A stretch of DNA of 64,000 nt from Paraphaeosphaeria minitans (GCA_015832175.1 WJXW01000007.1:434001-498000), one strand, 5' to 3'. Counted from the first letter of the stretch, positions 32,185-42,776 are shown. A program made the numbers and translations. The notes: generated by a model from the sequence alone, not told the origin.

Positions 32185-32854
32185 GGTCTATGTGGCAGGA
32201 CAACTCGTCTTATCTGGTGCTGTTCGCCAGTGCACTTTACCAATGTTTTGAAGCGTAGCGGGACGAGTGGCTAACGTGTTTCTTCGTCCTCCAGCATCTT
32301 TATAGCGAGCATGCGGTATATACCCTTCTGTCAGAGACTTTATTGAATTTGAATTTGGGTTTAACGGATATGTGTCCTAACCCTACGACTTGTTGCATAT
32401 TCCCCTGGCTAAATGGTAGATTAAACAATGCTACTCTTTACGCGCCTCTTGCGACCTTCATATACCTACCTACGTGCAGATAGCCGCAGACAACATCAGT
32501 ACCTGCATGCTACCTCGGACTGCAACAACTCAGCACATTGCTCGACCATTGAGAACATGAGCATCTCCACAAATCGCGATTTCAATCAAGCTTCGCTCAG
32601 GGTTGCGTAGCGGCGGCCCATTCCTCCTCTACCTAGATACTCGGCTCGGAGCAATGTGTCGACGATGTGAAGCGGGGTAGCAAACCATCCCACCCACCTT
32701 CCACCTACATGGCGACGTTACATGGAGACCACGTCTTATTGCCACGCCCGCCGTCCATCCTCTCACTGATAAATGCAGCCCATCTGATGCCGCATCCCAC
32801 CAGACCTAATCCTCTCCTACACGCCCCAGACTGAACGCCCGGCGATCTTCTACC
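32185..32854. other. Intergenic region, no supported gene
   Basis: 3' end of the RdRP gene and promoter of the PhyH gene. No coding signal and no repeat seen. Confidence 0.6.
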
Positions 32855-33817
32855 ATGGCAACCACCACCAGGACCGCAACCGCACCGCCTCCCACCACTG
32901 GCTCGAATATTACGAGCGACGCAGTAGCAAACGCATCAAACCCCTACGCCGCCGCCCGCGCCGCCCTCGACGCCAACGGCTTCGTCGTCCTCCCCGCCTC
33001 CCTCTTCCCAACCTTCGACCTCCCCACCCTCCGCTCCGCCGCCTCCGCCCTCACCGCCTCCGCCCGCGCAGGCACCTGGCCCTATATCCGCACGCTCCCC
33101 AAGCAATTCCCACCCTGGCCGTCCACCCCAGGCGAACACGGCATCTGGGGCGTCCAGCACCTCATGCACCCGTCGAACCCGTCGCACGCCGTCTTCGCGC
33201 GGTCGTACTTCGATGGCGAGTTGCTCAACTACGTCGCGGCCTTGATCGGATGCGAGCAGGACGAGCTGACGATGGAGCTGTACAACATGCTTGTGCGGCC
33301 CGAGGAAGCGTTCGAGCTGCGGTGGCATAGGGACGACATCCCCGCGTCTGCGAGCGACGAGGAGGAGGTCGCGAGGCTGGCGAAACCTGGTTTCCACGCG
33401 CAGTGGAATCTCGCCCTGTACGACGACGCGTCGCTCGTGCTGGTTCCCGGGAGTCATGCGCGCGCGCGGACGCCGGCCGAGCGCGAGGCCGCGCCGTACG
33501 AACCCCATGTTCCCGGCCAGGTCGTCGTGCAGCTGCGCGCCGGGGAAGTTGCGTTCTACAATAACAATATTCTGCACCGCGGGGTGTACGATCCGGCCAA
33601 GGAGCGGATGACGCTGCATGGGAGCATTGGGACGACGCTGGGGAGTGCGGAGAGGGCGAGGAATGTGCTGCAGCATGGGGTGGGGGAGTGGGCGAAGGAA
33701 TACGATTTTGAGGATTTTGAGCCGGAGATGAGGGAGAGGGCGCTGAAGATGAGAGCGGCGCTGGTGGAGATGGGGAAGAAGAGCGGGGAGGTGGGGTTTT
33801 ATTCCAAGGACGAGTAG
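32855..33817 (+). CDS. Phytanoyl-CoA dioxygenase (PhyH) family protein
   Basis: A 320-residue single-exon Fe(II)/2-oxoglutarate oxygenase. The iron ligands appear as H-x-D in ELRWHRDD (near residue 155) and a distal His in NNILHRGVYDP (near residue 245), with a 2-oxoglutarate-binding Arg likely in KERMTLHGS. The cupin core is preceded by an Ala/Pro-rich N-terminus and followed by a helical tail. Proteins of this type hydroxylate small molecules or fatty acyl groups; the substrate is unknown. No targeting signal is evident. The first half is strongly C-rich at wobble positions, the second half G-rich. Confidence 0.85.
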   Translation: MATTTRTATAPPPTTGSNITSDAVANASNPYAAARAALDANGFVVLPASLFPTFDLPTLRSAASALTASARAGTWPYIRTLPKQFPPWPSTPGEHGIWGVQHLMHPSNPSHAVFARSYFDGELLNYVAALIGCEQDELTMELYNMLVRPEEAFELRWHRDDIPASASDEEEVARLAKPGFHAQWNLALYDDASLVLVPGSHARARTPAEREAAPYEPHVPGQVVVQLRAGEVAFYNNNILHRGVYDPAKERMTLHGSIGTTLGSAERARNVLQHGVGEWAKEYDFEDFEPEMRERALKMRAALVEMGKKSGEVGFYSKDE

Positions 33818-33964
33818 GAGGGTTGGGCGGACAGGTGAGTATATATAGGGATGGTTGATTGTTGTCTATGTATATGTAGCGGAAGTATGAATTATGCGTA
33901 TATCATTGCGGAAGGCAGAATGGGCGTCGCGGGCGTTATCGTGCAGGTGTAACAACGCCCTGCT

Positions 33965-36691
33965 TCACGACGAGGACTTCGTCAGCACGAAACCGACTCT
34001 CGAATCCTTCTCCTTGAGCAGATCCAGGAACACATCATCGTCCACAGCCAAGGCCATCGCGTCGGCATCCATGGAGTTTCCCCTCGCACCATCTCCGTCC
34101 ACCAAATCAACCTCCTCAGCGTTCTCTTCGCGCAGGTGCTTCGGATCGATGTGGCGGTACTCCATCAACAGCGTCAACTTTGGCTGCTTCGCCTTGCGTC
34201 GACTCTTGATCCGCTCTTCCTGGTCATCAATGTGCACCTGGCTAGCTGACCCGAACCCCCTCAGCGGTTCGTCATCGCTGTCTTCCTCTTCCTCTTCGAC
34301 CTTGACTGGGGGCTCGATCTGAGTCTCCAACGAGCCTCTGCAGTCACAATCGCACCCCAACAGGTCATGCGTCTGACAAGTCTCCCTTTCATCCAGACGG
34401 AACAAATCCTTCAGCTCCTCTCTCGAGAACGACGAAGCACTCGCTTTGTTGTCCACCACCGCATTGGCGAGGCCCATCTTCACGATCTGGCGCTGGTATA
34501 TCTTCTCGTCTAGGCCACCCTGGATCATGAACCTATATATTTTGCACGACAGCTTTTGCCCATCACGGTGGATACGTGCCATAGCCTGCAAATCTGTCGC
34601 AGGGTTCCAGTCAATGTCGAACAGCACGATGCGCGAAGCGCCGATTAGGTTGAGTCCTACGCCGCCGGACTTGGCGGATAGGAGGAACGCAAAGTGGTTC
34701 TTCTGGGATGACCTGTTGAACTTCTCGACGAGGCCTTGGCGGTTTTTCGCGGGTGTGCTGCCGTCGAGGCGACAGTACGTGTATGATAGAGAGACGAGGA
34801 GCTGCTCGATCATGTCGAGGGTTTGCGTGTAATTTGAGACGATGACAATCTTTTCCTCTGTCGTAGTGTAGATGCGATGGACTAGGCTGTCCAAGACACG
34901 CAATTTTGCGCTGGAAGCATTGGAGTTCAGGACGTTCGGTGGGATCAGAGGCAATATAGACCGAAGCATCTCTGAAGGGGTGTCATCGGTGTCCTTCTTA
35001 GACTTGAGGAGTGCTGGACTGTTGCAGATCTTCTTCAACACGTTGATGAGCTGGAGAGCCATATCGGTGTTACCCAAAGCGACCGCGAAGATGGGCGAGG
35101 TCAGGATGGCGCGATATGCAGCCGCTTGAGCAGTAGTAGGTCTGACAAATACGATGTGCTCAGTTTTCGGTGGCAGATACTCGGTCAAAACTTCTGCGGT
35201 CCTGCGGATCATGAAGCGGCTGGTCAAAGACACGAGTTCTTTCCATCGAGCTTCGCCCTTCTCAAGATCCGACTCGCTTGCGTCAGGTTGGCGACTGCGA
35301 ACAATTGGGGATTCGAAAGTCCGCTTGAATGCGGAACGTTGACCGAGTAGACCTGGATTAACAAAGTCGATAGCCGTAAAGAACTCACCGAGGTCATTCT
35401 GTAGCGGAGTACCTGACAAGATGACACGTCTCTCTGTGTTCAACGACTGAATAGCTTGCATAGCCTTGTTGTTTGCAGTCTTCAACCGGTGGCCTTCGTC
35501 CGCAATCACAATGTCGATGCTGGCCTTCTTCATCTCCTCCTGCACTGTTCGTAGCATTTCATACCCGATAATCATGACGTTATATGCCTTCCCCTTAGTG
35601 AAGTTCGCAATCCTCTTGTTCTTAGGATCAGCGACAAACACACCGATGCGCTCATTCCCCAGCCATTTGCGGAACTCGCGACGCCAGTTGTCGACCAGGC
35701 CCGCAGGACACACGATCAAAGCTTTGATGACAACAGGCGGGCTTTCGTAGATTGGATTCTGCTTCATAAGCGTCCAGAGCAAGGCTATCGTCTGCAGCGT
35801 CTTGCCCAATCCCATCTCGTCGGCCATGATGGCGCCTTCTCCCTCGCACCGCATGCCCATGACGCACTCGTATAGAAATTTTACGCCTTCTCGTTGATGG
35901 TCCCGAAGATGCTTGCTGAGTACAGGGTCCACGACCACATCCACGATTAGCTTGCCTTTTGGACAAGAAGCTGGACGCTTCATGATCAGAGCGTTTGGTT
36001 GGTTGGGGTCGTGTCTTGGCTGGGGGGCTGTGGAATTTGTCTTTGGAACGACCGTACATGAAAGCAGCGGTGTCTTGAATGTCTTTCCTGCAGTAGCGGG
36101 CTTCTGGTCCATGGGCAGGCTTTCGTTCCCTGCACTATCGCTAGGGATTCGAGTGGGCTTATTACGACCAGCTGAAGCCTTCGTGGCGGCCAATGACTTG
36201 TAGCTCGGCTTTGTGCGCTTCAGCGGCTCCGCTGGTATTTTTGCAGCTGTGCCCAAAAACATGCGACCGGACATGTAGTCTTCTTTCTTAATGACGCTAT
36301 CAATTTCGACCTCTTTTCCACCGAGCGAAAGCCCAGAGCCAGCTAGTAGTGGACGATTACAAGCTCCCCTCGCGAGCTCCTTCCCCGTATCGCTATCGGT
36401 CAAGGTACCGTAGCCTGCCTTCACAGCAAGGACGCCATCGCCGTCCCAGTTCTTGTGCTTCTTGCTCGTGAATTTCCGCCACAGGACCGTATAGTAGCGT
36501 TCGTTTGGGTCGTCCGATGGCGATTGGGGTGTTGTGGCGGGATTCGGAACCGTAACGAGGGGTTTGCGGTCGCCCGACGCGTGTCTTTGGGGCACATGGT
36601 CTTCTGAGATTCGGCGCTTTTTGAGGGGAGGTTGATCGCTGGAGAGGGTATCCCGAACAAACGACGGAGGTCGGAAAGGTTTGCCTATCAT
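33965..36691 (-). CDS. RDH54: Rdh54/Rad54B-like SNF2 DNA translocase
   Basis: A 908-residue single-exon protein from the ATG at 36,691 (MIGKPFRPPSF); an in-frame ATG at 36,775 would add 28 residues. The N-terminal YYTVLWRKFTSKKHKNWDGD is typical of Rad54B/Rdh54 rather than Rad54. SNF2 motifs follow: motif I DEMGLGKTLQT, motif II ADEGHRLK, motif III ILSGTPLQNDL, motif V LSAKSGGVGLNLIGAS and motif VI QAMARIHRDGQ. A short cysteine group (CQTHDLLGCDCDC) near the C-terminus may bind metal. The enzyme strips Rad51/Dmc1 from DNA and aids homologous recombination and meiosis (family knowledge). It is divergent from a DNA glycosylase gene. Confidence 0.93.
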   Translation of the reverse strand: MIGKPFRPPSFVRDTLSSDQPPLKKRRISEDHVPQRHASGDRKPLVTVPNPATTPQSPSDDPNERYYTVLWRKFTSKKHKNWDGDGVLAVKAGYGTLTDSDTGKELARGACNRPLLAGSGLSLGGKEVEIDSVIKKEDYMSGRMFLGTAAKIPAEPLKRTKPSYKSLAATKASAGRNKPTRIPSDSAGNESLPMDQKPATAGKTFKTPLLSCTVVPKTNSTAPQPRHDPNQPNALIMKRPASCPKGKLIVDVVVDPVLSKHLRDHQREGVKFLYECVMGMRCEGEGAIMADEMGLGKTLQTIALLWTLMKQNPIYESPPVVIKALIVCPAGLVDNWRREFRKWLGNERIGVFVADPKNKRIANFTKGKAYNVMIIGYEMLRTVQEEMKKASIDIVIADEGHRLKTANNKAMQAIQSLNTERRVILSGTPLQNDLGEFFTAIDFVNPGLLGQRSAFKRTFESPIVRSRQPDASESDLEKGEARWKELVSLTSRFMIRRTAEVLTEYLPPKTEHIVFVRPTTAQAAAYRAILTSPIFAVALGNTDMALQLINVLKKICNSPALLKSKKDTDDTPSEMLRSILPLIPPNVLNSNASSAKLRVLDSLVHRIYTTTEEKIVIVSNYTQTLDMIEQLLVSLSYTYCRLDGSTPAKNRQGLVEKFNRSSQKNHFAFLLSAKSGGVGLNLIGASRIVLFDIDWNPATDLQAMARIHRDGQKLSCKIYRFMIQGGLDEKIYQRQIVKMGLANAVVDNKASASSFSREELKDLFRLDERETCQTHDLLGCDCDCRGSLETQIEPPVKVEEEEEDSDDEPLRGFGSASQVHIDDQEERIKSRRKAKQPKLTLLMEYRHIDPKHLREENAEEVDLVDGDGARGNSMDADAMALAVDDDVFLDLLKEKDSRVGFVLTKSSS

Positions 36692-37035
36692 AGTAGGCAG
36701 TTTGAGAGCGAATTTGGGCTCAGCATATCGTAGGACAATCGTAGGACAATCGTTGGAGCGAAGGTTGGGTGACATTCGCAGAGTTGAGATTGAGGGCGCG
36801 ACCGCGCGATTCGCGCCAAGAAACGCGGTATCACGTGGCTAGTCCGAACTTTGACAGGGGCCGCCGACGTCATGACTTCGCGTTCTAAATTTCTACTCAT
36901 CTGCTTCTTGACATACCGTTGCGCTGTTTACGCTGTTGGGCATCAACGGTAGCATCTCTCCATCCTGAGTTGTGTGAAGAAGGTGTATAGGTACATATCG
37001 GCTTGAGCACTTTACCTATTGTATTGAAATACATC
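36692..37035. promoter_or_regulatory. Shared intergenic region of two DNA-repair genes
   Basis: 344 bp between the start codons of the Rdh54-like gene (minus) and the endonuclease III-like gene (plus). A small direct repeat (TCGTAGGACAATCGTAGGACA, split by few bases) lies near 36,727-36,752 on the plus strand. Co-regulation of the two repair genes is plausible but not shown. Confidence 0.5.
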
Positions 37036-38292
37036 ATGGCACGAGCATCAACGACACGAGCATCAACGACGCGCGCAAAAGCGAGTTCCAAAATCGCTCG
37101 TAGAGGCAATTCAACCACACCTGTGAAGTTGGAAGATTCGGATAAGAAGATCAAGGAGGGAGACAACACGCTTGCAAAACCAATAGACACAGGCATGAAG
37201 CGTTCTGCTCCTTGCACCACCACCCGACGAAGTAAGCGCATCAAGACTGAAAGTAATCAGCAGGCAGGTCTTCCATCGCCATCTGGGTCTACAGACTCGG
37301 AAGCAGAGTCAGAAGAAGACTTCAAGCCCAAGACGAAGACCAAAGCTAAATCAGCATCAAAATCAAGAGCAACGAATAAAGATCTCTCATCAAAGAAGTT
37401 GCAAGCATACTTCACGAACGCAGGCCAATCGTCGTTTCCAACATTCAAGCATCCAACTAGAGACGAAGCCAAACTTGCCCACCAGATTCTAGCCTTACTA
37501 CACGGCGAACGCACACGTCCAAAACAAGTAGTCGCGAGCAAAGACCGCGCAGGATGCGGCGACTCGCCATCCGTGCTGGACGCACTGGTCCGCACCATTC
37601 TCTCGCAAAACACAAGCGACAAGAACTCGACGCGGGCTAAGCAAAGCATGGACGAAGTGTATGGTGGCTCAGACCAATGGGATGCAATTGTGGCAGGAGG
37701 AGAATCGAAACTCCAAATGGCCATCCAAAGCGGCGGTTTGAGTGTAATCAAGTCCAAAGTTATCATCTCGATCCTCAAGCAAGCGAAATCCAAGTACGGA
37801 GAGTACACCCTGGATCATCTGCACCAGGCTAGCAACGAAGACGCCATGCGCGAGATGTTGAGTTTCCAGGGCGTGGGTCCTAAGACAGCGAGTTGCGTGC
37901 TGTTATTTTGTTTACAGCGCGAAAGCTTTGCCGTCGACACCCATGTCCATCGCATCACGGGCTTGCTCGGTTGGCGACCCAAAACCGCGAGTCGCGATGA
38001 AACGCATAGCCACCTGGACGTCATGATCCCCGACGAGGACAAGTACGGTTTGCACATCCTGCTCGTCGAACATGGCAAAGTTTGTGACGAGTGTAAAGCT
38101 GGAGGCAAGAATTCGGGAAAGTGCGAGTTGCGGAAGGCTTTCCGACAAGGCAAAATCAAGGGAGAGGCGGGTGAGGACGTTGACCTCGAAGAGCTGAAGG
38201 AGGAAGAGTACGAGATAAAACAAGAAGAGCGAATCGAGGAGGTTAAACAGGAAGAGCACATCAAAGAAGAGAATCAGGGCCAGTCCGCATAG
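37036..38292 (+). CDS. Endonuclease III-like (HhH-GPD) DNA glycosylase
   Basis: A 418-residue single-exon protein from the ATG at 37,036. The first 120 residues are basic and repetitive (RASTT twice, KTKTKAKSASKSRA), probably for nuclear import and DNA contact. The HhH-GPD core runs from about residue 150 to 345: DALVRTILSQNTSDKNS, the hairpin LSFQGVGPKTASCVL with the lysine nucleophile, and FAVDTHVHRITGLLGW with the catalytic Asp. The C-terminal cysteine group VCDECKAGGKNSGKC shows three cysteines rather than the usual four of an iron-sulphur cluster. The end is a Glu-rich tail with VKQEEHIKEE repeats. It removes damaged bases in base-excision repair, judging by family. Confidence 0.9.
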   Translation: MARASTTRASTTRAKASSKIARRGNSTTPVKLEDSDKKIKEGDNTLAKPIDTGMKRSAPCTTTRRSKRIKTESNQQAGLPSPSGSTDSEAESEEDFKPKTKTKAKSASKSRATNKDLSSKKLQAYFTNAGQSSFPTFKHPTRDEAKLAHQILALLHGERTRPKQVVASKDRAGCGDSPSVLDALVRTILSQNTSDKNSTRAKQSMDEVYGGSDQWDAIVAGGESKLQMAIQSGGLSVIKSKVIISILKQAKSKYGEYTLDHLHQASNEDAMREMLSFQGVGPKTASCVLLFCLQRESFAVDTHVHRITGLLGWRPKTASRDETHSHLDVMIPDEDKYGLHILLVEHGKVCDECKAGGKNSGKCELRKAFRQGKIKGEAGEDVDLEELKEEEYEIKQEERIEEVKQEEHIKEENQGQSA

Positions 38293-38443
38293 CGGCAACC
38301 ACGACACTACTATACGCATGGTAAGGTCCTCAACATGTCACATTTACAAAGGCATATACGACTCTACGCGCGGCTTCTTATGGGCTCGAGATCGAACGCA
38401 ACCATTTTGGCCGCTCCAATGCCTCGTCTCCTCCAACCATCAT

Positions 38444-39140
38444 CTACGACATTCTCTCACCGAAGCACCTCGGCAACAGAAACTCATCCCCCACACGAAC
38501 ACTGATAGCCCCATCGACCCACTGAATCTGCCCAAATGCCTTTTCCTCAAAGCTATCCGTCTGGTACCCCGTCAAGCTCCCCTCACTCCCCCACCGTCTC
38601 CTCAAATACGTTCTCGCTTTTCCGATTTGTCCACGGATTGCTCACAAACGCACTGTACTTCCCCACCGCACAGCCCGAGGACTACTGCAACTGCGAAGAT
38701 GTCCAGTCGTGGCTGTAGTCGATGGAGAACGATGCGGACAGGAAGTCCTCGACTATGCCAAGGGGTGCGGACGCGCCGACGGTAGCCTGTGGACACGGTG
38801 ATGGTGGTGGGCACACCGAAGACGACTTGTGACATTCGGACGTCCCAGCCGAGGAAGCGGGAGTCGGAATTGGGGATGACGATGGTGTACCTGCCGCGCT
38901 TTTGGATAGAGCGGGTTTGTTTCTGGGTGGTATTGGTGCTGGGGCCTGAAGAGGTGATGAGGTTGGAGCTGAGGTGGCAGAGCATTGGACAAACGGTGTT
39001 TTTTTGCGGAAAGCTTCGAGCTCGTCGATGGAGGTACACTTAATTAATTGGTAGCGGCCTTTGCCGTAGAGGATGTCGTCGTCCGCCCGGAGTGTAATGG
39101 TGGAGGGGGCGACCATGGCTAAGAGCTGAGAGGCGAACAT
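38444..39140 (-). pseudogene. Secreted-protein pseudogene with several disruptions
   Basis: Protein-like segments follow in order but in changing frames. The start (39,140) has a hydrophobic leader MFASQLLAMVAPSTITL, then GKGRYQLIKCTSIDELEAF; then another frame gives IQKRGRYTIVIPNSDSRFLG and GVPTTITVSTG; then the first frame returns with VGASAPLGIVEDFLSASFSI and DYSHDWTSSQLQ, ending in TAG. After it the same frame reads KYSAFVSNPWTNRKSENVFE and reaches a TGA; the final part, in a third frame, is YQTDSFEEKAFGQIQWVDG and RVGDEFLLPRC, ending at 38,444. Some changes could be introns, but the TAG and the last frame change have no good splice sites. I judge it a decayed extracellular protein; the family is only vaguely familiar. 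Confidence 0.6.
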
Positions 39141-40450
39141 GGTGATAAGGGTGATGGGTGAGAAAAACAAAATCAATGAATGACTCTGATAAGCAATGGA
39201 AGGATAAACAAATGGATGGGGTGGTGGATTCGTTCTAGCGACCCCTTTCCGCCTGACAATTATAAGCCGTTGACCGTCAGCTGGCCGAACGCTATCCTAT
39301 CCGTCCTCTCCAGAACTTCCCTGATTAGGATGCCCCTACACTTTTTCCTCCATTGACGCATTCATATTGGCTGCCTGTCTCTACACATCTCCCTTTGGTG
39401 CGTCGAAACATGCGCCTAACATGATGGTCTGGCTCCGCATAAACTGCAGGAACAACACCACATCTGAGCTTAGAGAACCTACTGTGACCGAAATCATGTG
39501 GAAGTGTAATTATTTCTCAGTCTTTCTTTTATCATGGTTTTTCTAAATGCGGGCGGGCGGAGTAGAAAATTTTCCTGTCTGTTGGGCGTTTTGAAAAGGA
39601 AATCATAAGATGGGAAGGAAGGGGGGGTTTCAAACTGATGAGAGTCGCCACTTTGTCACCAATATACATCCGTGTACAGAACTTGGCTTTCGGGATGTGG
39701 GATGCGCGGGTTCCTGCGGATCTGAGCTTGATAAGACGGTATGTCATGGACATTGGATTATCACCACGGTATTCCCTTGATTCATAACAATGAGGATGAA
39801 AGCTGAGGCTGAACGAACAAAACCCAAACTTAAACGCCCAAGCGATTCAATTGCGAAGCCTCGAAACAAAGACCAGTCAGGAAAAACCAGGTGCTGGGAA
39901 GACTAAAACAATTTCGTAGGAACGGGATCAAGGGTGGGGATTTGAATGGGAGGCGCTTGGAGGTAAGGGTCCGATGCACATGGATTATGGGGATAGGGAC
40001 GAAAAGACACCTCTTGCTGGGGGTTGCCATGTGAAGAATTGCACAGGTCCCACATGCCATCTGACCCAGTTCCCCGGTGCAGATCATTCCACAGCACAAC
40101 AGAGGAAAAGCTGGAGACTAGTGGAGACGCTCAGAAAATACAAGTAGAAAGCAGGATGATGGCCTCATGCTCTTGGGGTCGCAACTACCATGTAATTGTG
40201 ACTTGCCCAGGCAATCCCGCCATATACAACACCCAGCATATACCAAACATACGCAGCTACTCGCGTCTTCAAGACTCACGTTCATGTTGCCAAATAATAC
40301 CTTCTCCAGTCGTCGTGCCGCCGTTCTAACCGCGAGTGTAACACAACGCGCTCCTCGCGTCAACTTGCCCCAAGGGATGCCCACCACGCGCACAAAACCG
40401 CCTCGCCATCCCACATGCAATGTCTCACCGCACTCACCATACAGCCCATC
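39141..40450. other. Intergenic region, no supported gene
   Basis: About 1.3 kb. Minus-strand frames near 39,530-40,100 lack domains and signal peptides. I see nothing to annotate apart from the likely promoter of the secreted protein at 40,451. Confidence 0.5.
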
Positions 40451-41034
40451 ATGAAGCTGCTCACCCTCGCCACGCTCTGCGCCACCGTTCTCACTCTACC
40501 AACTCTCGACCGTCGGTCCGACTCCCATCCCCAGCCTCATTTCAGACGCAAGACTGATAAAAGTAGGGATGATCCTCCGCCTGCGCCCACACCAGCGCCA
40601 GCTCCGAAGAACACAAACCTATATCTCTGCACAGAAGCAGGTTTCAAGGGCGATTGCGACAACGTGCAGGTTGACCTTGGAAAATGCTGTGAGTTGGCCA
40701 CTTCTCTACTTCCTCCGAGTTAATTCACTGACACCGAGCAGACAACGCGGACGACAAGTTGAACGACAAGATATCTTCGCTGGGGCCCGACAAAGGGCAT
40801 TTCTGCACGGCGTATCCGTATGTTGACCCGTTCCGTTGAGTGTTGTAAGAGGACGGAGCGAAGCAGTAATCATTGGAGTAGGTAAAGGAGACGCTAACAG
40901 CACAAAGGGACTTCGACTGCAGCGGGAAGGCATTTCCATTCGTGAATCCGGGCATATGGGACTTGGCGAACTATGGGTTCGGAGACATTATTAGCTCGTG
41001 GAGGTGTGATGAGTTGGGCGGACTTGATGATTGA
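40451..41034 (+). CDS. Secreted six-cysteine protein, beta/gamma-crystallin-like pattern
   Basis: Three exons: 40451-40688, 40742-40817 and 40908-41034, with introns of 53 and 90 nt; all phases match and give 146 residues. A signal peptide (MKLLTLATLCATVLTLPTL) is followed by a basic, Pro-rich segment (PPPAPTPAPAPK). The compact C-terminal domain has six cysteines: YLCTEAGFKGDC, GKCYNADDKLNDKISSLGP, HFCTAYPDFDCSG and SSWRCDELGG. The Y-x-C-x-x-x-x-F-x-G-x-C start and the W-x-L-x-x-Y-G-F-G-D-I-S-S end resemble small crystallin-fold secreted proteins of fungi; that is a resemblance, not a proven fold. Function unknown, effector-like. Confidence 0.8.
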
Positions 41035-41299
41035 GATGGGCAGCGCTAAGTCCATGTCTTGTCGCAGGCTCGCCGCCCAGGAAGCGAAGGACGGACACAA
41101 GGTGTGCTCACAGAGCTGGAAGGAAATGAAGTTCAAATCTTTTGGTATGCGACAAACTCAAACTAGAGAACCGGTAGTACATAATTGCCCATCCTAAGCG
41201 CCGTGAAACGCCAGCCTTTCCGAGCTATCGGTATCACACAACCCATCTGTCTCGTAAAGCATGAAAATCCGCACTCCAGCTTCTGCCTCTGCTTCGCTT

Positions 41300-42441
41300 C
41301 TATGCCGCACGCTGGTAGATACCGGCGACAAGAGCGTGATCACGCTCGAAAGGCTCAAGCGTCAGCTGCTCCCTAGGCTTGATGCCCATCTCCCTCATCT
41401 TGTTAACCTCAGAGGCAAACACGACCTCAGGCGCAGCGGTCGAATCGATACAGTTGGCCTTGATGGAGATGAGAACGCCGCCACCGACCTTAAGGAAGAG
41501 GCTGGCGTTGAGACCGACAATACGAGCTTGATCCGGCTGGGCAACGTCTGCGAAGATGCAGTCGACCATGGGCAGAAGCATACGGTACTTCAACGGGTGA
41601 CGGGCGTCCTCAACGATGGGAATGACATTCGTGCGGTGAGTAGCCATGTTGATCAGATCACGGCCAGATCGATGTGAGAACTCGACGGCGTAGACAGTGC
41701 CTAGGAACAAGATCAGAGAAGTGGCCAGAAACGCAGTTAATGGGTGGGAGTGATTTTTGTAAACGTACCCTCTGGGCCAACAATATCGGCAACGTGCGAG
41801 ACACTGGTTCCGGACGCCGCACCGAGGTAGAGGACCTTGCTTCCAGGCTTCATGTAGATATCGTCGACACCACCCAAGATACCAGCGGCAAGCTTGGATC
41901 GGAAAGGGTTCCACACGCGGTATTCGGTTGTAGTGGCCGGAGCATCCTCGCCGTTGGTTGGGTTCGCGCTGTTCGCAATGCTGATGCGCTTCTCGCCATA
42001 GACGCTCTCGCCAGGTGTAAGGTTCTTGGTGAGCAGGAGATCTTCCTTTCCTCTGCCCACAAAAACTCCGGCATGGCGATGAGGCTCAACAATGACCTTG
42101 CTGTGCACTTTATTAGTCCGGTTGCGGTGTGCTGCGCATGTTTACTCACGCTCCTCCGCGGGCTCCACCAGCTCCCCCACGCCCACCCCTCGGCCCGCCG
42201 CGAGACATACCGCGACCGCGACCGCGATCACCACCACCTCGACCGCCTACAGGAATAAGTTAGTGAAAGGGCAGATTGCTATTCTTCAATGTGACATACC
42301 GCCTCGACCCCCACGATCACCGAAGCCTCCACGACCTCCACGACCGCCCCCGCGGCCACGATCGCCAAAGCCACCGCGTGACCCGCCGCGACCTCTGTCG
42401 CCTCCTCCAAACCCGCCGCGACCTCTAGGGGTGAAAGCCAT
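41300..42441 (-). CDS. NOP1: Fibrillarin (box C/D snoRNP 2'-O-methyltransferase)
   Basis: Four exons: 42441-42300, 42246-42150, 42100-41769 and 41700-41300, with introns of 53, 49 and 68 nt; 323 residues. Residues 1-80 are the glycine/arginine-rich GAR domain ([19 protein letters not shown] and similar). The methyltransferase domain follows: [20 protein letters not shown], then the SAM-binding [20 protein letters not shown] and [15 protein letters not shown], and the end VAGIYQRAA. It methylates pre-rRNA in the nucleolus with Nop56, Nop58 and Snu13. It is divergent from the ribosomal protein gene uL22. Confidence 0.97.
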
Positions 42442-42776
42442 GGGTGATGATGGTAGAGCTCGAACGCTTCCTGCGATTGTGCGGTTGCTGGGGGGGCGTT
42501 GCTGTCGAGGACAGCTGTTGTGATGAAGCTAGCAGAAAGTCCCCAGGAAGTTATGTGGTGGGTGCGCTGCTGTCGGCGAGATGTTCAAGTTCAAGTGCAG
42601 TAGCTCTGAGAACCTGGAGTCGCATTTTTTTCGCATTAGCTGATTGCGCTAGTCGATAACGCTTAGTGCGTCGCCAAGAGTGCGTTAGCTTAGGTAACCG
42701 CCCACACAGGCTTCGAATTTGCACGCGAAGAACATCGACCTCAACTAACCACACAGGATACCCGCCGCACATCACG
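42442..42776. promoter_or_regulatory. Shared promoter region of fibrillarin and uL22 genes
   Basis: 335 bp between the two start codons. Both genes belong to ribosome production, so a shared bidirectional promoter is likely. The two halves contain short AT-rich tracts (TTTTTTTCGCATTAGCTG region near 42,625) flanked by GC-rich DNA. No named element was confirmed. Confidence 0.55.

Noticed and set aside
32936..33676. 246-codon minus-strand frame
   Set aside because: Antisense to the PhyH gene, whose iron-ligand motifs are clear.
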